The notes under the pieces: generated by a model
Told to the model about the DNA's origin: nothing
The model's database searches: none
Seen by the model: the letters and a program-made list of their open reading frames with translations, nothing else
Assembly (NCBI GenBank): GCA_050180235.1
Contig: JBFXEJ010000019.1
Coordinates: 1 to 64,000, forward strand
Reading direction: 5' to 3'
From: JAABRU01 sp050180235
GTDB lineage: Bacteria > Desulfobacterota > Desulfobacteria > Desulfobacterales > Desulfococcaceae
Length of the DNA stretch: 64,000 nucleotides
Position numbers and translations under genes: made by a program
Part shown: positions 35,001 through 43,044 of the stretch, in pieces
Position numbering within the stretch: position 1 is the first letter of the stretch
Layout of the letters: every line of letters begins with the position of its first letter

Positions 35001-35778
35001 CTCCGGTTTTGCCCATGCCTTCTCTTCTCTGAACAATGGTGTTCACCGGTCCTTTATCCAGTTTCAGTATCAGCACACCGGACGCTTCCTCATTTTCCAT
35101 AACAGGCGCACCGATAAACGCCATATACTGTGAACCGGCAGGCGGATATTTTTCAAAATCCTGCACAGAGATTCCTTTCAGACTTTCCTGAAAACACTTT
35201 CCCAGCCCGCTGTCCTTCAGTTCCCCGCTGATCAAATTCTGTGACAAATCAGCTTCCCTGTTCAGGGAATAGACCACCCTGCCTTCTTTGCTGACCAGCA
35301 GAAGATCGTAATATCCGTATTCCTGTTTGTACTGCAAAAAGGAATTTCCGAATTTCACGTTCTCAAAGAACCTGTACAGAGATTCGTTGCATTCCCCGTT
35401 TTCTCCGAACGTGCTGCCAAAACTGCTGAGGGCTTCGGATATAATGGTATTCCGGGAAATGACCTTGACATCGCTGATACATTTCCGGAAATAATCCTCC
35501 AACTGGGCAATTTTGATCTCCTGCGCTGTTTTCAGTTTTTCAATGGCCCCATGCCGGAGAACAGACACTGTTTCCATAAGAACACTCATATTTTTTTCCC
35601 GTTCCCCAAAAAAATTTCCGACCTGGAATTTTTTGATTTCCCGGATACTCCGAAGATGATCAAAGGCATTGGAGGTCAGAGAACTGCGGGACAGATAGAA
35701 GGAATAAAATCCGATGATCAGAAAGGGAACAAACGCTGTGATCAGGATTGCTGCCATAAGTTTGGTTCTGATGGTCAT
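32083..35778 (-). CDS. Giant methyl-accepting chemotaxis protein with double Cache-like sensor and HAMP array
   Basis: A 1231-residue receptor starting at the ATG at 35778, which has GGAGGA nine bases upstream. TM1 is near residues 7-27. The periplasmic part, to about 575, holds two related Cache-like repeats sharing YGYYDLLLVSKEGRVVYS / YGYDDLLLIHPMGQVFYS and the phrase GMGK(T/S)GETYL(V/I)G. TM2 follows near 575-600 (VGFFAFAGIVLFAVWLAWYL). An array of HAMP and HAMP-like units then runs to about 960, with GDFNE/K(I/M)R repeated three times. The signalling hairpin tip is NMLALNAAIEAARAGDYGKG. The C-terminus ends KKKG with the stop inside a family F repeat. The array resembles that of the receptor at 9588. 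Confidence 0.93.
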   Translation of the reverse strand: MTIRTKLMAAILITAFVPFLIIGFYSFYLSRSSLTSNAFDHLRSIREIKKFQVGNFFGEREKNMSVLMETVSVLRHGAIEKLKTAQEIKIAQLEDYFRKCISDVKVISRNTIISEALSSFGSTFGENGECNESLYRFFENVKFGNSFLQYKQEYGYYDLLLVSKEGRVVYSLNREADLSQNLISGELKDSGLGKCFQESLKGISVQDFEKYPPAGSQYMAFIGAPVMENEEASGVLILKLDKGPVNTIVQRREGMGKTGETYLVGKWHESLSYRSDRTVRQGNMGEIKYGEDIDKALNGDSGTMFKIGSSGSVDISVYAPMNIPGLKWAMISVITLEEAISPGMEAGQHDFFSAYAGKYGYDDLLLIHPMGQVFYSVAHRSDYKSNVFTGDTAGTELGKLVRAVLDTKKFTFADFAPYAPLDGKPVAFIAQPVLSGEKAEIVVALQISIDTINSFMKERSGMGKSGETYLIGPDSLMRSDSFADPEHFSVENSFAQKSRAETEAVRKSLEGVSGESFIQNYAGKKVLSAYTPLTVWDSNWGLIAEIDEAEALGPVSVLKGMMVRVGFFAFAGIVLFAVWLAWYLMKPVVRAAEGVRKIAEGNLSGVMDIRKSDLSQKDEIGMIAGAVTDMGNRIRDVLGTVEKLIGSVRRGELSYRGNAEEFQGSWRDLVAGVNDLAEAFAGPIHMTAAGIRRISTGDIPEEITETYEGDFNEIRNSLNLLICSMNEITQAAEEIADGNLTVDVRERSEDDRLMRAMNVMIGKLRALSVETDRLTRAVREGELTIRGDAAAFEGGWQELVNGINHLIEAFILPIRMTAENIDRISKGDIPAEITREYKGDFNKIRNNINMLISNLRESAGVAEKIALGDLSVRVSPLSDKDVLGMSLAQMVKTVKQIVKDINELTESAREGRLDRRGDEKRFGGEYAGIIRGVNETLDAVVIPLRSTSEYVRRISEGEIPDIITEEYKGDFNEMRNSLNAMIGNLAGFAVDVRQAAGHVAAGSEQLSTGAEKVSQGTSEQSAGIEQISASMDEMGAMLDQSADNARQTAAIAAIAAQRAQESGKAVEETVQAMKTISEKVSIIGDIARQTNMLALNAAIEAARAGDYGKGFAVVAAEVRKLAENSQKSAAVISSLSVSNLELAEKTGKVLREMVSGIQKTSELVQEISASGMEQAGGVAQVNKSIRQLEHIIQENAAAAQEMAATGKDFSSQAEKLLHRVSFFRTSQKKKG

Positions 35779-36575
35779 ATCAGGTTTTCCTCCGATTTGC
35801 ATCTGCATGGCAGTTATACGGTTTCCTTATGGAAACCGGGTCTGTCTGCCATAATGGGTTTTCAGCTTTCAGACAGGCGGACAAAAATTTTCTTATATTA
35901 CAGCAAACTGATTTTTTTTATAAAAATATATTTTCTGAAAAATTCAGCATTTTTTTGCCGATTACTGAGGGACACCGGACTTTGCATTCTCTTTCTGCCG
36001 GATATTTCGGAGAACTTCAGCAAATCACCTTATGCACCACCGCAATACCGGTAAAAGAGAGCAGCTTCCTGAAACAGATATAAAAAAAGCGGAAAGCCCG
36101 GATGAAAACTGCATCACTGCCATTTTTTTGACAAACCGCTGCATCAGTTATCCCAGGAGAGAAATTTCATCCAAAAATATTTGATTTTATATGAAATATG
36201 AGGAATAACAGTGTATTGGCCTTCGTGGGACTTTGCATATTCATGACAGCCTGAAAATACGCGGTATATGGAAATTCTTTTTGCTGAAATATTTTTCAGA
36301 TTCCATATTATACAATTTGAAGTATTTTACCAATACTCTTTTCTTTATCACTGGCAAAATAAAAAAGCAAGAAATTTTTCCGGGTTAAAAAGACTGATAT
36401 GTAAACATAACAAATTAAATATATTGTATTATTTTTCAGACAGATTTGGAAAAATATTGTTGATTTTGTTTTTATATTATGGCATGATTTGTGCATATCC
36501 AAAAATTGCCATTTTGCATTTTTGCATCGGAAAAAATGACCCGCAAAGATCATAAAGTTTAAAAGGATGCCACTC
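35779..36575. other. AT-rich intergenic region before the MoxR-VWA module
   Basis: About 800 bases separate the divergent chemoreceptor and MoxR-VWA genes, so promoters for both strands should lie here. The part from 36150 is strongly AT-rich. No dispersed repeat and no convincing gene was found. Confidence 0.45.
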
Positions 36576-37304
36576 ATGACAATTCAGCGGACAACCATAC
36601 GCAAATTTTTTCGCGAGCATTTCACAGGCAATTCCCCAATACGCATTGGCACAGGAGAAAGGGAGACACTGGCAAAAAAAATCCGGCAGAGGATTTCCGG
36701 AATTGCAGATGTCAGGATTTCAGAACGGCCCTACTATATTTCGGAAAAACATAAAGACCGGTATGTATGCGGATTTACCATTGAAGAGCCGGATTCACGG
36801 CATTATTATCATTACAGAGATTCTTTTTCCCTTATCCTAGATGAACAGGGAAATCTGACTATAGAAGAGGGATATTCTCAAAAAGCACTGGTTTCAGATT
36901 TGGAAGAGATTGTATCCTTTATTGCCGCGTGCAAAAAACGGCTGGAGCGTCAGAAAGTTCTCCGAAGCAAACGGAAAAAAGTCCGTGATTTCAAATCGCA
37001 GGCCATTGTGTCACAGGTGAGAAGACTGGCAAAACAGGAGAAATTTGACTTCTGCACAGCCACAGACAACGTGAAACTCAAACTGTTTGTGAAACTTTCT
37101 GAAACAGAATGTATTGAACTGCAGATTCCTTTTTCCAAATTTCAGGAAATTCTCCCCAATCTGCGTTCGGCTGTGCTGGCGCTCCGGGAAATGACCTCCA
37201 CAGGAATCAAATTTCGGATCAGGGGAGTTTCCTCATATCATCATACATGGATTACACACAGTTCCATAAAAGAGGATTTGGAAGAAGATGAGTATACGGA
37301 TTGA
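36576..37304 (+). CDS. Unknown protein encoded with a MoxR-VWA pair
   Basis: A 242-residue protein I do not recognise. It has no signal peptide or membrane segment. It is rich in charged residues, with a basic helical stretch near the middle (KKRLERQKVLRSKRKKVRDF) and a C-terminal acidic tail (EDLEEDEYTD). The ATG at 36576 is preferred over 36567 because AAAAGGA lies eight bases before it. It overlaps the following AAA ATPase gene by 17 bases, implying coupled translation and a shared function. By analogy with MoxR systems it may be an adaptor, substrate or third subunit; that is inference. Confidence 0.7.
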   Translation: MTIQRTTIRKFFREHFTGNSPIRIGTGERETLAKKIRQRISGIADVRISERPYYISEKHKDRYVCGFTIEEPDSRHYYHYRDSFSLILDEQGNLTIEEGYSQKALVSDLEEIVSFIAACKKRLERQKVLRSKRKKVRDFKSQAIVSQVRRLAKQEKFDFCTATDNVKLKLFVKLSETECIELQIPFSKFQEILPNLRSAVLALREMTSTGIKFRIRGVSSYHHTWITHSSIKEDLEEDEYTD

Positions 37305-38373
37305 TGTGCCGGAACTGTATGAAGTGCTTCGGCTGACCCCCAGAGATCAGAATATCATGCTGATTGGAAAGCATGGCATTGGAAAATCAGAGATTATCAC
37401 GCATTTCTGGCGCAGACAGGGCATGGATGTGGTTTCCTTTTTCTGCGGGCAGATGAGTGATCCGGGCGATCTTATCGGCCTGATGCACAAAGATGAAGTC
37501 TCAGGCAGGTCTGTGTTTCTGCCCCCTTACTGGTGGCCTCCGGAGGGAAAAGCCATTGTGCTGTTTCTGGATGAACTCAACAGGGCCAGACCGGAAATTC
37601 TGCAGGCCGTGCAGGATCTGGCATTGAACAAAACCCTTGCGGGAAAAAAACTGCCCGAAGGAAGCATGATTATTTCTGCTGTCAATGAAGGGGATGAATA
37701 CCAGTTGACAGATTTGGATCCCGCGCTGGTATCCCGTTTCAATCTGTATGAATTCGCGCCCACCGCGGAAGACTGGCTCCTGTGGGCAGACAGCAGCGGA
37801 GTGGATCAGCGGGTGATTGCCTTTATACAGAAAAACCGGCATCATCTGGACGGCGAGGGTTTCAGCCCTGAAACAGTGGGCATGAAATCCGGGCTTGTGC
37901 GTTATCCGGATCGCCGCGCGTGGGTGCGGGTTTCAGGCCTGATTGCAAATACAAAAAAAATTGAGGATATTCACATAAAAATCATTGCAGGCATGGTGGG
38001 AACCCCGGCCGCGCTGGCTTTCCGTCAAAGTCTGGCAGATACGGAAAAAATAAGCGCGGAGCAGATTCTCCTGCATTTTGGCAAACACAAAGACAAACTC
38101 AAAGATCTTTCCCTGCAGGAAATCATTCTGCTCAATGAGCAGATTATTCTGTGGATCAGCAGCCGCAAATACAAGGCAGGTCAGAAGCCGGCCATGCACA
38201 AAAATCTGCTGGCCTATCTCAGAGAACTCCAAAAAGCGGAAAACCGTGAACCAGTGGCACATTTTGCATCCATGATTGAAAATCCCGGATTTGAGAACAC
38301 AATGGCATTTGTGTCTGATTCCATTGAAACCATTACGCTTCTTACGGATTATATTCAGGGAATAAAGGTATAA
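37288..38373 (+). CDS. MoxR-type AAA+ ATPase
   Basis: A 361-residue AAA+ ATPase of the MoxR class. Walker A is GKHGIGKS (27-34) and Walker B is VLFLDE (91-96), followed by LNRARPEILQAVQDL, typical of MoxR. ISAVNEGDEYQLTDLDPALVSRF holds sensor 1 and the Arg finger region. The C-terminal 150 residues are helical. MoxR ATPases work as hexamers with a VWA partner to insert metals or remodel protein complexes. The presumed VWA partner is the gene at 39956, now separated from it by an IS630 element and a repeat cluster. Confidence 0.92.
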   Translation: MSIRIDVPELYEVLRLTPRDQNIMLIGKHGIGKSEIITHFWRRQGMDVVSFFCGQMSDPGDLIGLMHKDEVSGRSVFLPPYWWPPEGKAIVLFLDELNRARPEILQAVQDLALNKTLAGKKLPEGSMIISAVNEGDEYQLTDLDPALVSRFNLYEFAPTAEDWLLWADSSGVDQRVIAFIQKNRHHLDGEGFSPETVGMKSGLVRYPDRRAWVRVSGLIANTKKIEDIHIKIIAGMVGTPAALAFRQSLADTEKISAEQILLHFGKHKDKLKDLSLQEIILLNEQIILWISSRKYKAGQKPAMHKNLLAYLRELQKAENREPVAHFASMIENPGFENTMAFVSDSIETITLLTDYIQGIKV

Positions 38374-38386
38374 TCGTGCAGTTAAA

Positions 38387-38724
38387 AAAAACCGGATTTT
38401 TTTGGAAAAATCCGGTTTTTGCGGATTACAGGTTCAAGTATGCATAAAAACCGGATTTTTTGAAAAAATCCGGTTTTTGCCAAATTTGTGCCATCACTCA
38501 GAAGATTTAATGATACAGCCACGAATTACACGAATTATGGTTTGTGCAATTCGTTCAGATTCGTGTTATTCGTGGCTAATGTATCAAAAAAAACCGGATT
38601 TTTTGGAAAAATCCGGTTTTTGCCAAATTTGTGCCATCACTCAGAAGGTTTAATGATACAGCCACGAATTACACGAATTATGGTTTGTGCAGTTCGTGCA
38701 GATTCGTGTTATTCGTGGCTAATA
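38387..38724. repeat. Cluster of CCGGATTTTT hairpins and tandem 140-bp units
   Basis: The hairpin AAAAACCGGATTTTTT / AAAAAATCCGGTTTTT occurs at about 38387, 38446 and 38588. From 38446 a unit of about 140 bases (hairpin, CCATCACTCAGAAG, family E palindrome, GTGGCTAAT) is repeated twice. A third hairpin copy resumes at 39880, on the far side of the IS630 element, so the IS landed inside this tandem array. The spacing is not CRISPR-like. Confidence 0.8.
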
Positions 38725-39875
38725 TACTCACCACCGTCATAAATTGCGCTTTTGAATTCTTGATTTCAATGGTAAAAGTGTGTATATTCCTTCGACATTA
38801 AATTTTTTTCTGACGGAGGAAGGGCAATGATTAATTTTGAGTTTACAAAAGAAGAGATTGAGGCATTGTCTTATGAGCGTTTTCATCACCCTCATCCCCG
38901 GGTTCAGCGTAAAATGGAAGCCGTTTTTTTAAAGAGTCATAATCTCCCCCATCAGGATATTTGCTGTTTTGCAGATATATCCGGAAATACACTCCGAAGC
39001 TACCTTAAAGATTATCAGGAAGGCGGCATTAACAAGTTGAAAGAAATCAATTTTTATAAGCCTCAAAGTGAAATGACGGAGTATAAAAGCAGTATTGAGG
39101 CGTATTTTAAAGAACATCCGCCTGCCAGTATTAAAGAAGCTATGGCAAAAATTGAAGAACTGACCGGAATTCACCGCAGCGAAAATCGCGTCCGTGAATT
39201 CCTTGAATCCATAGGGTTGAAGCGCCGGAAAGTGGGTATGATTCCTGCAAAAGCTGACCCGGATAAGCAGGAAGTCTTTTTGAAAAATGAGCTGGAACCC
39301 CGTATCAGTGAAGCGAAAGAGGGAAAAAGAGCAGTATTCAGTGTTGATGCCTCTCATTTTGTTTTGGCTCCTTTTTTAGGATTTTTATGGTCATTTGCAA
39401 GAATTTTTATTCAGGCACCCGCAGGCAGACAGAGATTTAATGTTCTCGCCGCTCTGAACATCATCACTCATGAACTTATTACGGTCTGCAATGATGAATA
39501 TATCAATGCGCTGTCCTTCTGTGATTTGTTGTCAAAAATTGCAGAGATTAATCTTCAAATTCCCGTTACAATTGTACTTGATAATGCAAGATATCAGAAA
39601 TGCAGGATTGTCAATGAACTGGCTGTATCGCTCAACATCGGACTGCTGTATCTTCCTGCTTATTCACCCAACCTGAATCTAATCGGACGTCTATGGAAAT
39701 TTATAAAGAAAAAATGTTTATGGTCAAAATATTATCCGAATTTTCAGGAATTTAAAACAGCAATCAGCAGTTGTCTTAATCAAACTCATACCACTTATAA
39801 AAATGAACTTGATTCTCTGCTTACATTGAATTTTCAGAGTTTCAAAAAAGCTCAAATTATGACGGTGTGAAGTAT
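38725..39875 (+). mobile_element. IS630-family insertion sequence
   Basis: A 1.15-kb element with imperfect terminal inverted repeats: TACTCACCACCGTCATAAA on the left and TTATGACGGTGTGAAGTA on the right (inverted). TA dinucleotides flank both ends, as expected for IS630 target duplication. Its insertion splits a tandem repeat between the MoxR and VWA genes. It carries one full-length transposase gene. Confidence 0.85.
38827..39870 (+). CDS. IS630-family transposase with catalytic Glu replaced by Gly
   Basis: A 347-residue transposase, full length and in one frame. The N-terminal helix-turn-helix part includes DYQEGGINKLKEINFYKPQ. The DDE domain has Asp174 in VFSVDASHF and Asp252 in IVLDNARYQ. 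The third position, normally Glu in PAYSPNLN-x-I-E-R-L-W, is Gly287 (codon GGA where GAA is expected), so the copy is probably inactive in cis. The gene has GGAGGAA about five bases before the ATG. Its TGA stop lies inside the right terminal repeat. Confidence 0.9.
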   Translation: MINFEFTKEEIEALSYERFHHPHPRVQRKMEAVFLKSHNLPHQDICCFADISGNTLRSYLKDYQEGGINKLKEINFYKPQSEMTEYKSSIEAYFKEHPPASIKEAMAKIEELTGIHRSENRVREFLESIGLKRRKVGMIPAKADPDKQEVFLKNELEPRISEAKEGKRAVFSVDASHFVLAPFLGFLWSFARIFIQAPAGRQRFNVLAALNIITHELITVCNDEYINALSFCDLLSKIAEINLQIPVTIVLDNARYQKCRIVNELAVSLNIGLLYLPAYSPNLNLIGRLWKFIKKKCLWSKYYPNFQEFKTAISSCLNQTHTTYKNELDSLLTLNFQSFKKAQIMTV

Positions 39876-39955
39876 ATATCAAAAAAACCGGATTTTTTGA
39901 AAAATCCGGTTTTTGCCAAATTTATGCCTGAAAATATACGGGAGGTTACGTAACA

Positions 39956-41269
39956 ATGGCTGTTCTTTCCGCGCGGGATCGCATCGGACGTGCAGTGGAA
40001 AGGTGGTTTCTGTCTGAACCCCTGTTTTTTTCCGTGTGGATTTCCCATGATCTGATTGCAGATGAAAACATCCGCACCATCCGCGTGCGCCGGGGCAGGA
40101 TTGAGTACAATCCTTTGTTTATCCAGTCTCTGAATGCCGAGCAGTTGGATGCTGTTCTGCGTTTTGAGGCCATGCGCATTGTCCTCAAACATCCCTATAA
40201 CCGGCGCAAAGAAAATGCACAATTGTCATATCTTGCCAGCAATGTGACCATTCAGGAATATCTGCGCACGGATCTGCCTTTTCCCTCTGCTGCTGATCTG
40301 TTTGGAAGCAATGAGTTTGATCGCCAGTATTTTGAATTTTACTATTGCAAACTGCAGACAGAAAATGAAAGCATATTTTCAGGCTCCGGAACAGCAGGAC
40401 AAAGCAAAATTCCGGGTGAAGATGGTCAGTCCGCATCAGGCGGTGATGAGACTGAGGAATCAACGGAACAGGAAGGGGATCAGGAATCTTCTGATGAAAA
40501 AGAAGATCAGGAATCAGGAGAAAAAGAATCAGGAGAAAAAAAGCAGCCCTCACCGGAAGAAATCTATGCAGATGCCCGTGAAAGCGGACTGGAAAACACA
40601 TTGGACTGGGACAGAGATGAACTGTTCAGTGAGAAAATCAATGAAAAAATACAAATGGCAAGGGAAACAGACCAGTGGGGAACCATACCCGGCGATGTCC
40701 GGGAACGGATTCTGGCAACACTGCGTCCCAAACTGGATTACCGTGCCATTCTGCGCCATTTCCGGGCATCCATTCTTTCCGAAAAACGGGTGCTGACGCG
40801 CATGAAACCCAGCCGGAGATACGGATTTCTTAACATGGGCAGCAGACGGGATTTCAGCACCCGGCTGCTCTTTGCTGTGGATGTGAGCGGTTCCGTAAGC
40901 ACGGAGGATCTGGTGATGGGATTTTCCGTGATTAACCGTTTTTTCCGCTATGGCATTGAGGCTGTGGATGTGATCTGCTTTGACACGGAAATCAAAGGCA
41001 AAACCCTTTCTTTAAAAAAAGCCCGCAGGGAAATCAGCATCACAGGCAGGGGCGGCACAGATTTTGGGCCGGTCATGGCCTATATTGATGAACACCGGGA
41101 ATATGACGGACTCATTGTTTTCACAGACGGATGCGCGCCTGTCCCGCGCATTCCTGAGAACAGAAAAACCCGTGTTCTCTGGCTGTTCAACACCGAAAGC
41201 AACTGGAATCAGATGCACAAAGAACTGCTGTCCATCGGCAGATCGGTTTTTCTGAAAGAAGAAGGATAA
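39956..41269 (+). CDS. VWA-like metallopeptidase-family protein (DUF2201-like), MoxR partner
   Basis: A 437-residue protein. The N-terminal 130 residues match the DUF2201 N-terminal region (RFEAMRIVLKHPYNRR). A low-complexity acidic stretch (about 140-200, rich in Glu/Ser/Asp/Gln) follows. The C-terminal VWA-like domain (about 300-437) has the MIDAS-type DVSGS (Asp309, Ser311, Ser313), then RGGTDFGPV and VFTDG. With the upstream MoxR ATPase it should form a metal-dependent remodelling pair. GGGAGG precedes the ATG. The last base of the stop codon TAA is the first base of a family B element. Confidence 0.9.
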   Translation: MAVLSARDRIGRAVERWFLSEPLFFSVWISHDLIADENIRTIRVRRGRIEYNPLFIQSLNAEQLDAVLRFEAMRIVLKHPYNRRKENAQLSYLASNVTIQEYLRTDLPFPSAADLFGSNEFDRQYFEFYYCKLQTENESIFSGSGTAGQSKIPGEDGQSASGGDETEESTEQEGDQESSDEKEDQESGEKESGEKKQPSPEEIYADARESGLENTLDWDRDELFSEKINEKIQMARETDQWGTIPGDVRERILATLRPKLDYRAILRHFRASILSEKRVLTRMKPSRRYGFLNMGSRRDFSTRLLFAVDVSGSVSTEDLVMGFSVINRFFRYGIEAVDVICFDTEIKGKTLSLKKARREISITGRGGTDFGPVMAYIDEHREYDGLIVFTDGCAPVPRIPENRKTRVLWLFNTESNWNQMHKELLSIGRSVFLKEEG

Positions 41270-41409
41270 TACCGATTTTCCATTGATTTGATCCAATATT
41301 GTCAGTTTTTCCGATGTTCCGTCTTTGCAAAAAACCGCTCCGCTTAATTTTTTTGCACTCCTCCGGATCAGTTGCAAATTGTATCAGTTCAATGGCGAAT
41401 CGGTATAAT
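41269..41409. repeat. Family B element starting on the VWA stop codon
   Basis: The left end ATACCGATTTTCCATTGAT begins with the final A of the TAA stop (41267-41269). The right end is TCAATGGCGAATCGGTAT. The standard GCAAAAAACCGCTCCGCTTA core is present. Confidence 0.85.
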
Positions 41410-41486
41410 TCCTGTATAATCATTTATAATCGTGTATAATCCTGTTCAGACAGGAAGCGGGATTGTCCGAACACGATTATACAGGA
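41410..41486. repeat. Inverted repeat TCCTGTATAATC...GATTATACAGGA
   Basis: Twelve-base perfect arms (41410-41421 and 41475-41486) enclose a smaller CCTGTTC/GAACA-type fold. It sits between the family B element and azlD and may be a terminator shared by the convergent VWA and azl genes. Confidence 0.55.
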
Positions 41487-41586
41487 GATGATACAGGACA
41501 GAAAGGATTTTTTTTACAACGGAGCTTCACAATAAAACCTGATATTACAATTGAGATTCGGAGCATATCGCCCGATGCCCTGATTA

Positions 41587-41898
41587 TTAAAAAAGCTGAC
41601 GGTACGCAGCCACAATGGCAACGCCCAGAAGCATGGACACAAACGCGTTTTTTGTTTTGTATGCACAAAGGGCAGTGCAGAATGCTCCCACACATCCCGC
41701 AATTCCCGCTGTCACCATGCCAGGAACAATCAGGGACAGGAGAATGGTTCCCGGAAGAGTGTCCATAAACTGTCTGAACCTGCCGGATTTAGGAAATTTT
41801 CCCGCCAGCATAAGCCCCCCGAAACGCAGGAGATAGGTTACGGCCGCTGCCATACCGATGGTTATAAATACGGACAACTGAAAATTACCTGCTGACAT
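41587..41898 (-). CDS. azlD: AzlD-family branched-chain amino acid export subunit
   Basis: A 103-residue protein with four hydrophobic segments, matching AzlD in size. YLLRFGGLMLAG and LPGTILLSLIVPGMV are typical. It works with AzlC to export branched-chain amino acids or similar compounds from the cytoplasm. GGGAGG precedes the ATG at 41898, and the ATG overlaps the azlC stop codon by one base (TAATG). Confidence 0.9.
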   Translation of the reverse strand: MSAGNFQLSVFITIGMAAAVTYLLRFGGLMLAGKFPKSGRFRQFMDTLPGTILLSLIVPGMVTAGIAGCVGAFCTALCAYKTKNAFVSMLLGVAIVAAYRQLF

Positions 41899-42569
41899 TA
41901 CTCCTCCCTGCTTTTTGCTGAAAATGCTGAAACCAATGCCCCGCCCACACCGCCGATGACAATATACCATTTCCCCGGCAGAAAATGGTAGGCAGAAATG
42001 GAAAAAACAGCCGCAGTCAGCCAGGGAAAAGCATCCTCCCTGCCCCGCCACAGACTCATGGTCAGGGCTGTGAACACCGCAACAAAAACAAAATCCAGCG
42101 CATAGGCTTCAGGATGCGCAATAGCCGCGCCCATCCAATGCCCGGCCAGAGTTCCCGCGCACCATGCGGATAAAACACACACTCCCCCGCCCAGCAGAAA
42201 CCAGGTTGTGGCATTTCCCTTCCGGTATTCTGCCATCGTAACCGCCCAGTTTTCATCGGCCACCAGATGCATCATTGCCATTTTGTGCCGCAGCGGGGTT
42301 CCCTGAAAAAGCGGATGCAGGGAAGCGCCGATAAGAAGATAGCGAAGATTGATAATCATCACTGCAAGGGTGATCTCCGCAATGGGCAGGGGTGCAATCC
42401 ACATATCCACCATCACAAACTGGGCGGAACCTGCAAAAACAGAAAGATTCATCACCAGCAGTTGCACCCAGTCAATATTTTTCTGTGCTGCCAGCACACC
42501 GAGAATACTGCCGTAGGCCGCCACACTGGCCGCAACCGGCAGGTTTTTGACAAAACCGTTTCGGAACAT
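41898..42569 (-). CDS. azlC: AzlC-family branched-chain amino acid export subunit
   Basis: A 223-residue inner-membrane protein with about six segments. Family motifs are ILGVLAAQKNIDWVQLLVMNLSVFAGSAQFV, INLRYLLIGASL and HLVADENWAVTM. I chose the ATG at 42569, with GGAGG eight bases upstream, over a longer frame that is not protein-like. It precedes azlD with a one-base overlap, so the pair is translationally coupled. The liv importer 12 kb away handles the same class of amino acid. Confidence 0.93.
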   Translation of the reverse strand: MFRNGFVKNLPVAASVAAYGSILGVLAAQKNIDWVQLLVMNLSVFAGSAQFVMVDMWIAPLPIAEITLAVMIINLRYLLIGASLHPLFQGTPLRHKMAMMHLVADENWAVTMAEYRKGNATTWFLLGGGVCVLSAWCAGTLAGHWMGAAIAHPEAYALDFVFVAVFTALTMSLWRGREDAFPWLTAAVFSISAYHFLPGKWYIVIGGVGGALVSAFSAKSREE

Positions 42570-43044
42570 GAAAAAATCCTCCCTTCTCAATCCTATCCGG
42601 AAAATATAACACAAAACAGGGCAGAAATCATGAATAAAATTGATGAAACCGTAAAAAATCCGGTTTTTTGTTTTTGCGTCATTCCGGTTCTTCCTCCACA
42701 CCTGTCCGAACCCCAAAGACACCACATCATAACACCCCAGGCGCAGATTCCTTCTGTATTTTCCGGACATGCTGGCGGCTGTATTCCGGTAAGGAGCTTC
42801 AATGAAATTAAGTTAAGCAGTTCCCGGAGTGCCGGACTGAAAGTTTGGCACTGTTTTACCAATTATTTCAGAGTCCAAAATCTTCAGTTCGTAACTCCTC
42901 CGCCTTAAATTGATGGCATTGGCAGGGAGTGAATTGTTTCAGCTAAAATTGTTGGTATATTTCACAGCAGTACCGGGATGCCGGATTACTCTGACGCTAA
43001 TCCGGCCTGCAATTTCAGATGAAATGAAGCAATAGCTTCCATAG
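42570..43044. other. Intergenic region between azlC and mnmE
   Basis: About 475 bases with no supported gene. The right part is family G copy 2 (42933-43037), which ends 8 bases before the mnmE stop. The rest has no feature I recognise. Confidence 0.5.
42933..43037. repeat. Family G element, copy 2
   Basis: It matches the copy at 6093 almost throughout (ATTGTTTCAGCTAAAAT, CGGGATGCCGGATTACTC, CAGATGAAATGAAGCAAT). It lies directly downstream of mnmE. Confidence 0.75.

Noticed and set aside
36268..36555. A 95-codon open frame in AT-rich intergenic DNA
   Set aside because: There is no ribosome-binding site, and the sequence is low complexity and Phe/Lys/Ile-rich, as expected of random AT-rich DNA.
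38387..38724. Clustered direct repeats that could suggest a CRISPR array
   Set aside because: The repeats are long hairpins with near-identical, not unique, spacers; no cas genes are near.
39880..39915. Hairpin before the VWA gene considered as an rho-independent terminator ending the MoxR transcript
   Set aside because: The same hairpin is part of the dispersed tandem unit and its T run is present on both strands, so I list it only as a repeat.
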